A stretch of DNA of 64,000 bases from CAG-964 sp902789345 (GTDB lineage Bacteria; Bacillota; Clostridia; Oscillospirales; Acutalibacteraceae): NCBI GenBank assembly GCA_052117325.1, contig JBQKJJ010000008.1. One strand, 5' to 3'. Under the pieces are notes generated by a model. The model saw only the letters and a program-made list of their open reading frames with translations. It was not told the origin of the DNA and searched no databases. A program made the translations under genes and the position numbers. Of this stretch, positions 36,050-43,739 are shown piece after piece; positions within the stretch are counted from its first letter, which is position 1, and each line of letters opens with the position of its first letter.

Positions 36050-36125
36050 TGGAGCGGATGACGAGGCTCGAACTCGCTACCTCCACCTTGGCAAGGTGGC
36101 GCTCTACCAGATGAGCTACATCCGC
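36050..36125 (-). tRNA. tRNA-Gly (anticodon GCC)
   Basis: Minus-strand cloverleaf of 76 bases including an encoded CCA. The acceptor stem pairs GCGGATG with CATCCGC, the D-arm has AGCTCATCTGGTAGAGC, the anticodon stem CCACC/GGTGG encloses TTGCCAA with anticodon GCC, and the T-arm has GTTCGAGCC. The discriminator base is U. It has its own promoter (36157-36185) and terminator. Confidence 0.97.
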
Positions 36126-36156
36126 ATATTAATATCTATGTCAAATCGACTTTCAT

Positions 36157-36185
36157 ATCTTACCATACATTAAACAAAATGTCAA
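36157..36185 (-). promoter_or_regulatory. Promoter of tRNA-Gly
   Basis: TTGACA (36180-36185), 17 bases, TAAGAT (36157-36162) on the minus strand, about 30 bases before the tRNA. Confidence 0.7.
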
Positions 36186-36227
36186 CAACAAATCACATAA
36201 CTACATTTGACTGCTGTGATTTGTTGT
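36185..36227 (-). terminator. Stem-loop after DUF2752, overlapping the tRNA promoter
   Basis: A 13-bp stem (36185-36197 with 36215-36227) with a 17-base loop, just after the DUF2752 stop; its last base is also the first base of the tRNA promoter -35 element. Confidence 0.55.
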
Positions 36228-36244
36228 GAATCACTTAATTTAAT

Positions 36245-36622
36245 TTATATTCCTACAATATTTCTGTATACAGCAAATAATATAAGTATAATTATTATAG
36301 AAACCAACACTGCATTCTCAGCTTTATTGTAGTTAATCTTTCCGAATTTAATATACATATATACACTGCGAACGGCGTAATACAAAAACGCAGGCATAAG
36401 GATAAATAAGCACCTGTTAGCCTCAAAAGCCGCCTTAAAATCCAACATCAGTAAGGCTGAACACATTCTTGTAACACCACAGCCCGGACATTTAAGACCT
36501 GTAACTGTATAAAATACACACGGTATGCCAAAGCCAAGCAATTTATATATATAAAAATAGGTAATTCCAACAACAGCAAGTATTCCAAGAATACTTGCTG
36601 TTGTAATAACTCTCTTTTTCAA
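36245..36622 (-). CDS. DUF2752 membrane protein
   Basis: A 125-residue membrane protein with three hydrophobic segments and the motif GLKCPGCGVTRMCSALL, which marks DUF2752. Function unknown. The first codon is a TTG with no clear ribosome site, 13 bases after the DUF4234 gene, so it may depend on coupled translation. DUF2752 genes are often next to DUF4234 or TM2-type genes, as here. Confidence 0.8.
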   Translation of the reverse strand: MKKRVITTASILGILAVVGITYFYIYKLLGFGIPCVFYTVTGLKCPGCGVTRMCSALLMLDFKAAFEANRCLFILMPAFLYYAVRSVYMYIKFGKINYNKAENAVLVSIIIILILFAVYRNIVGI

Positions 36623-36635
36623 TTTATTAATTGTA

Positions 36636-37004
36636 TTAGTAGTTACCGCCGTTGCTTGTGCCGTCTATTAGCTTGTTAAGTGTATCCTGGATTAGGGCAC
36701 TTGAAACTATAGACAAACCGAAAATTGCAAGAATCAAATAAATAACTCCTGATGACTGGTCAGTTGTAATACCACGAGATGCCTTAATGTTGTTAAGTGT
36801 TTCACCAGCCTGATAATACCAAATCCAGCCATAGATACCGCATGTTACTATAGTAAGCAAAACTACCATACCACCCGACATCTTGCTCTCATCGTTAGAC
36901 ATTGTACGCAAATCATTTGCTAACATAGCCAACCATACCAAGCCAAATATACCACAGGTAACTATTGAAAGAATGATGTACAACGCAAGATTCTTTTTCT
37001 CCAT
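36636..37004 (-). CDS. DUF4234 membrane protein
   Basis: A 122-residue protein with three helices; the repeated phrase IVTCGIFGLVW and IVTCGIYGWIWYYQ, each followed by a polar loop, is typical of DUF4234. Function unknown. The ATG at 37002-37004 lies 11 bases after GGAGG, while the upstream TTG almost touches that site. Operon with DUF2752. Confidence 0.8.
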   Translation of the reverse strand: MEKKNLALYIILSIVTCGIFGLVWLAMLANDLRTMSNDESKMSGGMVVLLTIVTCGIYGWIWYYQAGETLNNIKASRGITTDQSSGVIYLILAIFGLSIVSSALIQDTLNKLIDGTSNGGNY

Positions 37005-37096
37005 AAAGCACAAAACCTCCTTAAAAAATAAACATTGCTGTCATTATACCACAGGAAATTACTACCGTCAACAAATTTTTGAACTTTTTTTAAACT

Positions 37097-37309
37097 TTAT
37101 AACGGTTTTATTGTCCCGTCTTCCATAAGGCAAAAGCTGTCTCCCTCGTCAAGGTTTAAATCATACAGCAGTTTATCCTCAATAGGAATTACCCTACGGT
37201 TACCGTCGGGGGCTTCCACATATACTTTGTCCGTAAGCTCCTGCCCATCAGGAAGACCTTCACACCCAAAATCGGGTTCTATTATTTTAATAATATTAAG
37301 CTTTTCCAT
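37097..37309 (-). CDS. Small acidic protein of unknown function
   Basis: Not recognised. The 70-residue soluble, acidic protein has the phrase KVYVEAPDGNRRVIPIEDKLL and a short Asp/Glu-rich end. AAGTGG lies 11 bases before the ATG. It follows upp by 27 bases and is read in the same direction, so probably co-transcribed. No membrane segment or cysteine motif. Confidence 0.55.
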   Translation of the reverse strand: MEKLNIIKIIEPDFGCEGLPDGQELTDKVYVEAPDGNRRVIPIEDKLLYDLNLDEGDSFCLMEDGTIKPL

Positions 37310-37336
37310 AAAATATGTCCACTTGCTAACAACAAT

Positions 37337-37969
37337 TTATTTTGTGCCAAAAATTCTGTCGCCTGCGTCACCAAGTCCCGGAACTATGTAACAATTTTCG
37401 TTAAGAGTTTCGTCCTTTGACGCACAGAAAACCTGTACATCAGGGTGGGCAGAGGTTAAAGCCCTTATACCCTGAGGCGCTGCAACAATACACAAAAACT
37501 TTATGCTTTTTGGATTGCTTCTTTTTATTACTGAAATAGCATCTACAGCAGAACCGCCTGTAGCAAGCATAGGGTCAAGGACAAATACATCTCTCTCCTC
37601 AATATCCTGCGGAAGCTTGTTGTAATACTCTACCGGCTTATGGGTAACCTCATCACGGTACAAACCTATATGCCCTACCTTGGCGGCAGGAATCATCTGC
37701 AGCATTGCGTCAAGCATACCGCAACCGGCACGCAGTATAGGAACAAAGGCCAGTTTTCTGCCTGCTAAAATTTTAGACTTGGTTTTTGCAACAGGCGTTT
37801 CTATTTCAATATCCTCAAGAGGTAAATCTCTTGTTGCTTCATAGCACATCAGCATAGAAATTTCCGACACTAACTCTCTAAACATTTTACTGCCGGTGTT
37901 TTTGTCACGCAAAAACGAAAGCTTGTGCTGAATTAAAGGATGATCTAATACTGTAACTTGATTTTCCAT
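37337..37969 (-). CDS. upp: Uracil phosphoribosyltransferase
   Basis: Pyrimidine salvage enzyme that makes UMP from uracil and PRPP. The 210 residues show the PRPP-binding motif DPMLATGGSAVDAI, FVPILRAGCGMLDAML, and the C-terminal uracil-binding YIVPGLGDAGDRIFGTK. GGAGG precedes the ATG. It follows rpiB by 32 bases; the ribose-phosphate isomerase upstream fits nucleotide metabolism. Confidence 0.97.
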   Translation of the reverse strand: MENQVTVLDHPLIQHKLSFLRDKNTGSKMFRELVSEISMLMCYEATRDLPLEDIEIETPVAKTKSKILAGRKLAFVPILRAGCGMLDAMLQMIPAAKVGHIGLYRDEVTHKPVEYYNKLPQDIEERDVFVLDPMLATGGSAVDAISVIKRSNPKSIKFLCIVAAPQGIRALTSAHPDVQVFCASKDETLNENCYIVPGLGDAGDRIFGTK

Positions 37970-38001
37970 ATTTTTTCCTCCTATAAAATTTTTATAATTT
38001 A

Positions 38002-38460
38002 TTAATTATTTTCTCTTTCTTTATCTTCAAGGTCTTTAATCATACAGACTCTGTTAATATGTCTGCCACCCTCAAACGGTGTGTTAAGGAAAATATCTGC
38101 CAGCTTAACGGCAGTTTCGGCATTTATAACTCGTCCCCCTAGGCAAAGTACATTTGCATCGTTGTGGCGGCGTGTCATTTCGGCACAAAATTCATTCGTT
38201 ACCACTGCGGCCCTTATTCCCTTGACTTTATTTGCTACTATGGACACGCCTATGCCTGTTCCACAGCAAATAATACCCAAAGTACACTCTTTGTTGGCAA
38301 CTGCACGAGCAGCCTTTTCGGCATATATTGGGTAATCTACAGATTCGGTACCATTAGTGCCGAAATCCTTTACCTGTACACCGTTTGCCTCAAGATGCTT
38401 CTTGATTGCCTCTTTAATTTCAAAACCACCATGATCCGCTGCCAAAGCTATAACTGCCAT
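38002..38460 (-). CDS. rpiB: Ribose-5-phosphate isomerase B
   Basis: Interconverts ribose 5-phosphate and ribulose 5-phosphate. The start is set at the ATG 38458-38460, giving 152 residues beginning MAVIALAADHGGFEIK, normal for RpiB; an open frame extends 31 codons further but has no family homology there, and GGGGAG lies just upstream of the chosen ATG. The motifs CCGTGIGVSIVANKVKGIRAA (in short GTGIGVSIVANK) and RRHNDANVLCLGGR hold the catalytic cysteine and substrate residues. Confidence 0.95.
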   Translation of the reverse strand: MAVIALAADHGGFEIKEAIKKHLEANGVQVKDFGTNGTESVDYPIYAEKAARAVANKECTLGIICCGTGIGVSIVANKVKGIRAAVVTNEFCAEMTRRHNDANVLCLGGRVINAETAVKLADIFLNTPFEGGRHINRVCMIKDLEDKERENN

Positions 38461-38611
38461 TTTACTTACTCCCCTTTTAAAATTTAAAAATCTTTTTAAT
38501 TTTATTTTACAATCGCTTACAAAAGAAATCACAATAAATGCACCTGCACCCACTAAACAGCGTTTAATTAAATCTGCAATGTAATTTCTATAACAACATC
38601 TGCGTTAAATA

Positions 38612-39331
38612 TCATTGCTTGCTGTTAAGTTTTTTTCTAAGCTCTTGCTGAGCCTGCGGCAAACGCAGGTATGACGGCAAAAGCTGTTGAGATGTAACAC
38701 TCTTGCCCTGTTCTGCAAGCTTTTGCGCCACAAGTGCAACCGAGCTGCTTTGCTGGTACATCAAATGCGGTGCTGCCATACGCAAAGGCATTTGCACCCT
38801 TTCTGACATTAGCTTATATGCAAGCTGTGCCCCGTCGCCAATTAATGTAAACTGTACACCGCTGTATTTACTGTTAAGCTCGTCTACAAGTGCGTCAAAG
38901 GCTATGGCTCTGTCGTCGCATAGTCTTTGTACTGTGCCGTCTGCACTGCATTTAAACAATGCGTTAAAAAACTGGTTACAGCGTGCATCCATTACTGCAC
39001 ATATGTATGTATCTGTATACACATAATTATAAGCTATCGCCTCAAGTGTGGAAACAGGTATGCAAGGTTTATTTAATGCAAGTGACAAACCTTTGACTGC
39101 CGCAATACCAATACGAAGTCCTGTAAATGAACCGGGACCAACAGCTACTGCAAAATAGTCAACGTCATTTAGGCTTAACCTTGCACTTTCCAAAAGATGC
39201 TCAACCATAGGCATAAGCGTGGTACTGTGGGTAAGCTTTGCATTAATGTAGTACTGCCCAAGTATCTTACCGTCACGCATATATGCCGCTGACGCCGATA
39301 CAGCTGACGAATCCATTGCCAATATGTCCAC
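38612..39331 (-). CDS. tsaB: tRNA threonylcarbamoyladenosine biosynthesis protein TsaB
   Basis: Partner of TsaD in t6A37 modification of tRNAs that read ANN codons. The 239 residues begin MDILAMDSSAVSASAAYM, with the inactive ASKHA-type fold, and contain YFAVAVGPGSFTGLRIGIAAVKGL, the family signature (given in part). The start is a GTG at 39329-39331 directly following the tsaE stop codon, with no gap, so translation is coupled. Confidence 0.95.
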   Translation of the reverse strand: MDILAMDSSAVSASAAYMRDGKILGQYYINAKLTHSTTLMPMVEHLLESARLSLNDVDYFAVAVGPGSFTGLRIGIAAVKGLSLALNKPCIPVSTLEAIAYNYVYTDTYICAVMDARCNQFFNALFKCSADGTVQRLCDDRAIAFDALVDELNSKYSGVQFTLIGDGAQLAYKLMSERVQMPLRMAAPHLMYQQSSSVALVAQKLAEQGKSVTSQQLLPSYLRLPQAQQELRKKLNSKQ

Positions 39332-39763
39332 TTACCTACACTCCTCTACAGTAATTATTCTTTCGTTTTCACCATTGCCCTTTTCCATAGTAATCCTTAT
39401 ATACTCAGGGGGCAATGCGTTTTCTATATTTTCACTCCACTCAATTACAAGCACACCTGTGTCCAAATAGTCAAAAAAACCTATGGAATAAAGGTCATCC
39501 CAGCTTGATATTCTGTACATATCAAAGTGGTACACATTACATTTGCCGTGGTACTCGTTTACAAGGGCAAATGTAGGGCTTGACACGCTGTCGTTACTGC
39601 CTAAGCCCTTTGCTATGCCTGTGGTTAGGGCTGTTTTACCCATTCCCAAGCCGCCAAACAGTGCAATAACCTCTGTTCCCTTTAAGTTTTCAGCAAGGCT
39701 TTCACCAATTTTTAAGGTATCCTCATAACTGTGGCTAATATAAGTTCTGCTCAAAATATTCAC
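39332..39763 (-). CDS. tsaE: tRNA threonylcarbamoyladenosine biosynthesis ATPase TsaE
   Basis: ATPase of the t6A complex. The 143 residues contain the Walker A motif FGGLGMGKTALTTGIA, SSPTFALVNEY, VYHFDMYRI and VLVIEWSENIENALP, all typical. The reading frame opens at a GTG (39761-39763) that nearly overlaps the likely AGGTG ribosome site, so initiation at the TTG 39752-39754, six bases after that site, is as likely. It begins just after the fhs stop and leads into tsaB. Confidence 0.94.
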   Translation of the reverse strand: MNILSRTYISHSYEDTLKIGESLAENLKGTEVIALFGGLGMGKTALTTGIAKGLGSNDSVSSPTFALVNEYHGKCNVYHFDMYRISSWDDLYSIGFFDYLDTGVLVIEWSENIENALPPEYIRITMEKGNGENERIITVEECR

Positions 39764-39768
39764 CTAAC

Positions 39769-41436
39769 TTAGAACAAGCCGGAAATTTTGCCATTTTCGT
39801 CAACATCTATTCTTTCTGCTGCCGGAACCTTTGGCAAGCCAGGCATTGTCATAATATTTCCGGTGTAAACTACTACAAAACCGGCACCGTTAGAAAGCTT
39901 TACATCTCTTACGGTAATAGTGTGGCCTGTAGGTGCACCCAGTAATGCAGGGTTATCAGAAAGTGAATATTGTGTTTTTGCTATACATACAGGCAGCTTG
40001 TCACCGCCAAGCTCAACAATTTTAGCCAGTGCCTTTTCTGCCTGTGGTGTAAATACTACATCGTCGGCACGGTAAATTTCCTGTGCAATTTTCTTAACCT
40101 TTTCTTTCACTGTAAGGTCAAGGTCGTACAACTGGTTAAAGCTGCTTTCTTTTTCGCAGGCATCAACAACCTTTTGGGCAAGCTCTTTGCCGCCTTCTCC
40201 GCCTTTTGCAAACATTTCTGCTGTGGCGAAATCTGCACCTTTTTCGTTGCAGTACTGACGAATGTACTCCAGCTCGTCCTCTGTATCTGTAATAAATTTA
40301 TTAATAGCCACAACCACAGGCACACCGAATTTTCTCATATTATCTATATGAACGCCTAGGTTTACTATTCCCTTTTTAAGTGCCTCAAGATTGCTGTTGC
40401 CAACCTCTGCCTTTGGTACTCCGCCGTTATATTTTAATGCACGGCAGGTAGCAACTATAACAATAGCGTTTGGTGCTAAACCTGCGTAGCGGCACTTTAT
40501 GTCAAGGAACTTTTCAGCACCAAGGTCAGAGCCAAAGCCGGCCTCTGTAATGCAGTAGTCTCCCAGCTTTAGTGCAAGCTTTGTTGCCCGTACAGAGTTA
40601 CAGCCATGCGCAATATTTGCAAAAGGTCCGCCATGCATAATAGCCGGTGTACCCTCTAATGTTTGCACAAGGTTAGGCATAATAGCGTCTTTCATAAGGG
40701 CTGTCATAGCACCGTCTGCCTTTAGGTCTTTTGCGTATACAGGCTTACCGTCATATGTATATGCAACCAAAATTCTGCCAAAGCGTTCCTTTAGGTCCGT
40801 AATATCATTTGCAAGGCACAAAATAGCCATAACCTCACTGGCAACTGTTATCTGGAAGCCGTCCTCTCTAGGCACGCCATTCACCTTACCGCCTAAGCCG
40901 GCTACAATATTTCTAAGTTCACGGTCGTTCATATCTAAGCAGCGCTTAAAAAGTATTTGCCGTGGGTCAATGTTAAGGGCGTTACCTTGGTGAATGTGGT
41001 TGTCAAGCATAGCGCATAACAGATTGTTTGCTGCTGTAATAGCGTGCATATCACCTGTAAAATGCAGGTTAATGTCCTCCATAGGAAGAACCTGTGCATA
41101 GCCGCCGCCTGCGGCACCGCCTTTAATTCCGAAAACAGGACCAAGTGAAGGCTCACGCAATGCAATTACTGCATTTTTTCCTATTTTAGCCATTGCCTCA
41201 CCTAAACCTGCAGTTACTGTGGTTTTACCCTCGCCTGCCGGTGTAGGGTTAATAGCAGTTACCAAAACCAGCTTGCCGTCAGGCCGACTGCTGAGTCTGT
41301 CTGCCAATGAATCATTTAGCTTAGCCTTAAACCTACCATATGGTTCAAGCTCTTCGTCTTTTATTCCCATTTTTTTTGCTACTTCAGCTATAGGCAATAA
41401 TTTTGCCTGCTGTGCAATTTCAATATCCGATAGCAA
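39769..41436 (-). CDS. fhs: Formate-tetrahydrofolate ligase
   Basis: ATP-dependent synthesis of 10-formyl-THF, used in purine synthesis and, in acetogens, the methyl branch of the Wood-Ljungdahl pathway. The start is placed at the TTG 41434-41436, giving 555 residues that begin LSDIEIAQQAKLLPI like the family; GGGGGTGG lies five bases upstream. Motifs are NPTPAGEGKTTVTAGL (P-loop), REPSLGPVFGIKGGAAGGG and GTPAIMHGGPFANIAHGC. No other acetogenesis gene is nearby, so a folate/purine role is the safer reading. Confidence 0.95.
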   Translation of the reverse strand: MLSDIEIAQQAKLLPIAEVAKKMGIKDEELEPYGRFKAKLNDSLADRLSSRPDGKLVLVTAINPTPAGEGKTTVTAGLGEAMAKIGKNAVIALREPSLGPVFGIKGGAAGGGYAQVLPMEDINLHFTGDMHAITAANNLLCAMLDNHIHQGNALNIDPRQILFKRCLDMNDRELRNIVAGLGGKVNGVPREDGFQITVASEVMAILCLANDITDLKERFGRILVAYTYDGKPVYAKDLKADGAMTALMKDAIMPNLVQTLEGTPAIMHGGPFANIAHGCNSVRATKLALKLGDYCITEAGFGSDLGAEKFLDIKCRYAGLAPNAIVIVATCRALKYNGGVPKAEVGNSNLEALKKGIVNLGVHIDNMRKFGVPVVVAINKFITDTEDELEYIRQYCNEKGADFATAEMFAKGGEGGKELAQKVVDACEKESSFNQLYDLDLTVKEKVKKIAQEIYRADDVVFTPQAEKALAKIVELGGDKLPVCIAKTQYSLSDNPALLGAPTGHTITVRDVKLSNGAGFVVVYTGNIMTMPGLPKVPAAERIDVDENGKISGLF

Positions 41437-41467
41437 AAATGCCACCCCCAAAATATGTTGTGAAACA

Positions 41468-41497
41468 ATTATAGCATAACAAGCCGTATTTACACAA
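41468..41497 (-). promoter_or_regulatory. Promoter of fhs
   Basis: TTGTGT (41492-41497), 18 bases, TATAAT (41468-41473) on the minus strand, about 30 bases before the start. Confidence 0.5.
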
Positions 41498-41507
41498 GTA
41501 AATTAAC

Positions 41508-41561
41508 AAAAAAACAACAGCAACACAGGTTCACATTACAGGAAACCTATGTTGCTGTTGT
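41508..41561 (-). terminator. Terminator of the dockerin gene
   Basis: An 18-bp stem with one mismatch (41514-41531 and 41544-41561), loop of 12, followed by a seven-base U-run on the minus strand. Confidence 0.9.
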
Positions 41562-41568
41562 ATAAAAA

Positions 41569-43275
41569 CTAGTCGGCTGTATTGAGGATTGCTCTTTGAA
41601 TTGAAACCACATCGGCAAGAGTTACTTTACCGTCGCCGTTAAAATCTGCTCCGTAGGCTTGGCGCTTATTAAGCTCTGCCACGCCTAACACCTGCCTTGC
41701 GGCAAGTACTGCGTCCACAACGCTTAGTCTGCCGTCCAGGTTTGTATCGCCTGCCATAACCTTTTGCAATGCCTCATAGGCAGATGCAAGGTTTTGGTTA
41801 GCTTCCTTTAGCTGAGCGTCTGTTGCAGAAGTATCTGCCAAAAGTAGGTTTGCTTTTTCTATTTCATTGCGCAGACTGTTTACAGATGCTTCAGTATATT
41901 TATAATCATTACTGTTTAAAAATGAACTGTACTGAGAGACGCTGTTTTTCAATGCGTTATGTGAAAGAAGCTCCATTTTATCCTTTGCGGAAATAAGTGA
42001 TGACAACTGTTCTTTGTAGTCTTGGTCTGTTGAGGCTACGGCATCTAACACTTCCTTTGCATTTGCAAGAGCCTTATTCATTCTTGTAACAGAACCTGTG
42101 GTGTATAGACTGCTATCTTTATCTATAAGTGCCTTACACTCATTATACAGACTTTGTAAATCTTCCTTTGAGCGAAGCACAAGTAACGCAACAGCGTTGT
42201 TTACTAAGGCGTCGTAGTTTGTTACGGCTGATTGATTCCAGCTGTTTTGCTTAATTAAATCATTTGCATTATTAACAGCCTTTTGCAAAGCACTTATGCT
42301 GTCCTCTGTATAAAGGTCGGAACTGTCAAGATACTTCTGTGCATTGTCTACTGTTTGCTGAAGTTTTACAATACTTTGCAGCTTTAATGACTTAAATGCA
42401 GCTGTAAGGCTTGCAGTGGCATTGTCAATGTCTGCCTGTGTTTGGAAAAAGTCGTTATACACCTGCTGTGCCTTGTTGTACTCTTGGTTAAGATTTTCCA
42501 CTGTTGTTTGCACATAGCCTGATAAATCCTCTTTAAGCTTATAGCTTGTTGAAACCAAAATTGTATTTAGGTCTGATCTATCCTGCCTTGTTTCCAACGG
42601 AACAAATTTATATCCGTTTTGGTATGCAAAATATTTAACTGTAGAACCGCTTACGCCGTAAAATGTTATGTCTCCATTTTTAGTAAAGGCCGTTTTATTA
42701 ATATTTGATGTACTTGCCGGAACATAGATTCTTTTTAATGAAGAACAACCGTTAAAGGCATATTCGTCTATGGCGTTTAATCCACTTGGCAATATAACAT
42801 CATTCAGACTTGTACAGCCAGAAAACATATTCATAGGCAGCTGTGTAAGTGTGCTTGCGGAAAAATCCACACTTTTAAGTGATGTGCAATTTGCAAAGGC
42901 CGATGAGCCTACATCTACAACCTTTTTCGGTATTTTAATCTCTGTAAGAGACTTTAGTCCGTAAAATGCACTTGAACCTATGGTAGTTACAGAATCCGGA
43001 AGATTAATCTTTTTCCAGACGGTGTTATTGGCAAATGCACCTGCGTCTATAGTTGTAACGCTTAAGCCGTTAATTGTAGCAGGTATTGTAAGCTCTGTAG
43101 CTTTTTCAACATCACTGCCCTTTACCACCGATGTAATTGCGGCATTGCTTGTTGACCCAATACGGCGGTATTCAAACCCACCGCTTGATGACGCTGCAGC
43201 GGCACCTGTAGAGAATACTACCGAAAACAACATAAGCACCGCTAAAAACAGCGCAACATTTCTTTTTGTTTTCAT
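41569..43275 (-). CDS. Secreted LRR/FIVAR protein with type I dockerin
   Basis: A 568-residue secreted protein: signal peptide 1-28, a BspA-like LRR_5 domain at about 30-205 (repeats such as SAFANCTSLKSVDF and YAFNGCSSLKRIYVP), helical FIVAR-like repeats at about 240-490 (AVNNANDLI, ALANAKEVLDA, EIEKANLLLADT), and a C-terminal dockerin from about 505 with two calcium loops, DTNLDGRLSV and DFNGDGKVTL. The dockerin would dock it onto a cohesin of a cell-surface complex such as a cellulosome or amylosome. No catalytic domain is present, so it is probably a binding or structural part. GGGAGG precedes the ATG; own promoter and terminator. Confidence 0.9.
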   Translation of the reverse strand: MKTKRNVALFLAVLMLFSVVFSTGAAAASSSGGFEYRRIGSTSNAAITSVVKGSDVEKATELTIPATINGLSVTTIDAGAFANNTVWKKINLPDSVTTIGSSAFYGLKSLTEIKIPKKVVDVGSSAFANCTSLKSVDFSASTLTQLPMNMFSGCTSLNDVILPSGLNAIDEYAFNGCSSLKRIYVPASTSNINKTAFTKNGDITFYGVSGSTVKYFAYQNGYKFVPLETRQDRSDLNTILVSTSYKLKEDLSGYVQTTVENLNQEYNKAQQVYNDFFQTQADIDNATASLTAAFKSLKLQSIVKLQQTVDNAQKYLDSSDLYTEDSISALQKAVNNANDLIKQNSWNQSAVTNYDALVNNAVALLVLRSKEDLQSLYNECKALIDKDSSLYTTGSVTRMNKALANAKEVLDAVASTDQDYKEQLSSLISAKDKMELLSHNALKNSVSQYSSFLNSNDYKYTEASVNSLRNEIEKANLLLADTSATDAQLKEANQNLASAYEALQKVMAGDTNLDGRLSVVDAVLAARQVLGVAELNKRQAYGADFNGDGKVTLADVVSIQRAILNTAD

Positions 43276-43313
43276 AAAAAGCCTCCCGATAATAGTTATT
43301 TTCTTTTACTGTC

Positions 43314-43342
43314 ATTATATAATAGTGCATTTAGAATTTCAA
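43314..43342 (-). promoter_or_regulatory. Promoter of the dockerin gene
   Basis: TTGAAA (43337-43342), 17 bases, TATAAT (43314-43319) on the minus strand, about 40 bases before the start codon. Confidence 0.7.
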
Positions 43343-43362
43343 CAGTAATATTATACAATAAC

Positions 43363-43396
43363 AAAAGCGGACACAGGCTTGTTTGCCTATGTCCGC
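43363..43396 (-). terminator. Terminator of the 44-residue peptide gene
   Basis: A 12-bp stem with one mismatch (43367-43378 with 43385-43396), loop TTGTTT, followed by TTTTGTTATT on the minus strand. Confidence 0.85.
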
Positions 43397-43436
43397 AAAA
43401 GTGCTTAAACTAAATTCTCATTATAAATGCAATTTC

Positions 43437-43571
43437 TTACCATTCAAAGAATGGATCGTTTATCGGAACCTCAATATCCGGCATTTCCGTTTCCGGTGTT
43501 TTAGAGGCAGAAATCACATCATCAAGAGAATATTCAATTACCTCAAGCTGTGGCTTAATATACTCTTTCAT
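43437..43571 (-). CDS. 44-residue peptide, MKxYxxPxLEVIE type, function unknown
   Basis: A short gene with all expression signals: a perfect TTGACA-17-TATAAT promoter (43617-43645), GGAGGT eight bases before the ATG, and a terminator 40 bases after the stop. The product starts MKEYIKPQLEVIEYSLDDVI and ends EVPINDPFFEW; it is acidic, has no signal peptide, no membrane helix and no cysteine. Small clostridial proteins that begin with a K-Y-x-x-P and continue to a D-V-I motif are common and uncharacterised. It lies between the giant fibro-slime gene and the dockerin gene but is transcribed alone. It could be a precursor peptide or a small abundant regulatory protein; nothing in the neighbourhood (no radical SAM enzyme, no peptidase-transporter) decides this. 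Confidence 0.75.
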   Translation of the reverse strand: MKEYIKPQLEVIEYSLDDVISASKTPETEMPDIEVPINDPFFEW

Positions 43572-43616
43572 AAAATTACCTCCGTATCATAATAATCAAT
43601 CACACTGCTAAAAAAA

Positions 43617-43645
43617 ATTATATTCTATTAGCGAGATTTTGTCAA
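43617..43645 (-). promoter_or_regulatory. Perfect consensus promoter of the 44-residue peptide gene
   Basis: TTGACA (43640-43645), 17 bases, TATAAT (43617-43622) on the minus strand. One of two perfect -35/-10 matches I found in this window (the other is at 58664-58692). Confidence 0.85.
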
Positions 43646-43692
43646 GCATAGCTTTTAAAATATTATCAATTTAATAATAAAACAAAATCTTT

Positions 43693-43729
43693 ATTACACT
43701 ACACACCTAAAATAGATGTGCAGTGTAAT
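43693..43729 (-). terminator. Terminator of the giant surface protein gene
   Basis: A stem of 8 and 4 bp with one internal mismatch (43693-43705 and 43717-43729), 10 bases after the stop; the U-run is weak. Confidence 0.6.
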
Positions 43730-43739
43730 TATATTATGA

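Noticed and set aside
38461..38553. 31-codon N-terminal extension of rpiB
   Set aside because: No family homology, and a ribosome site lies directly before the internal ATG.
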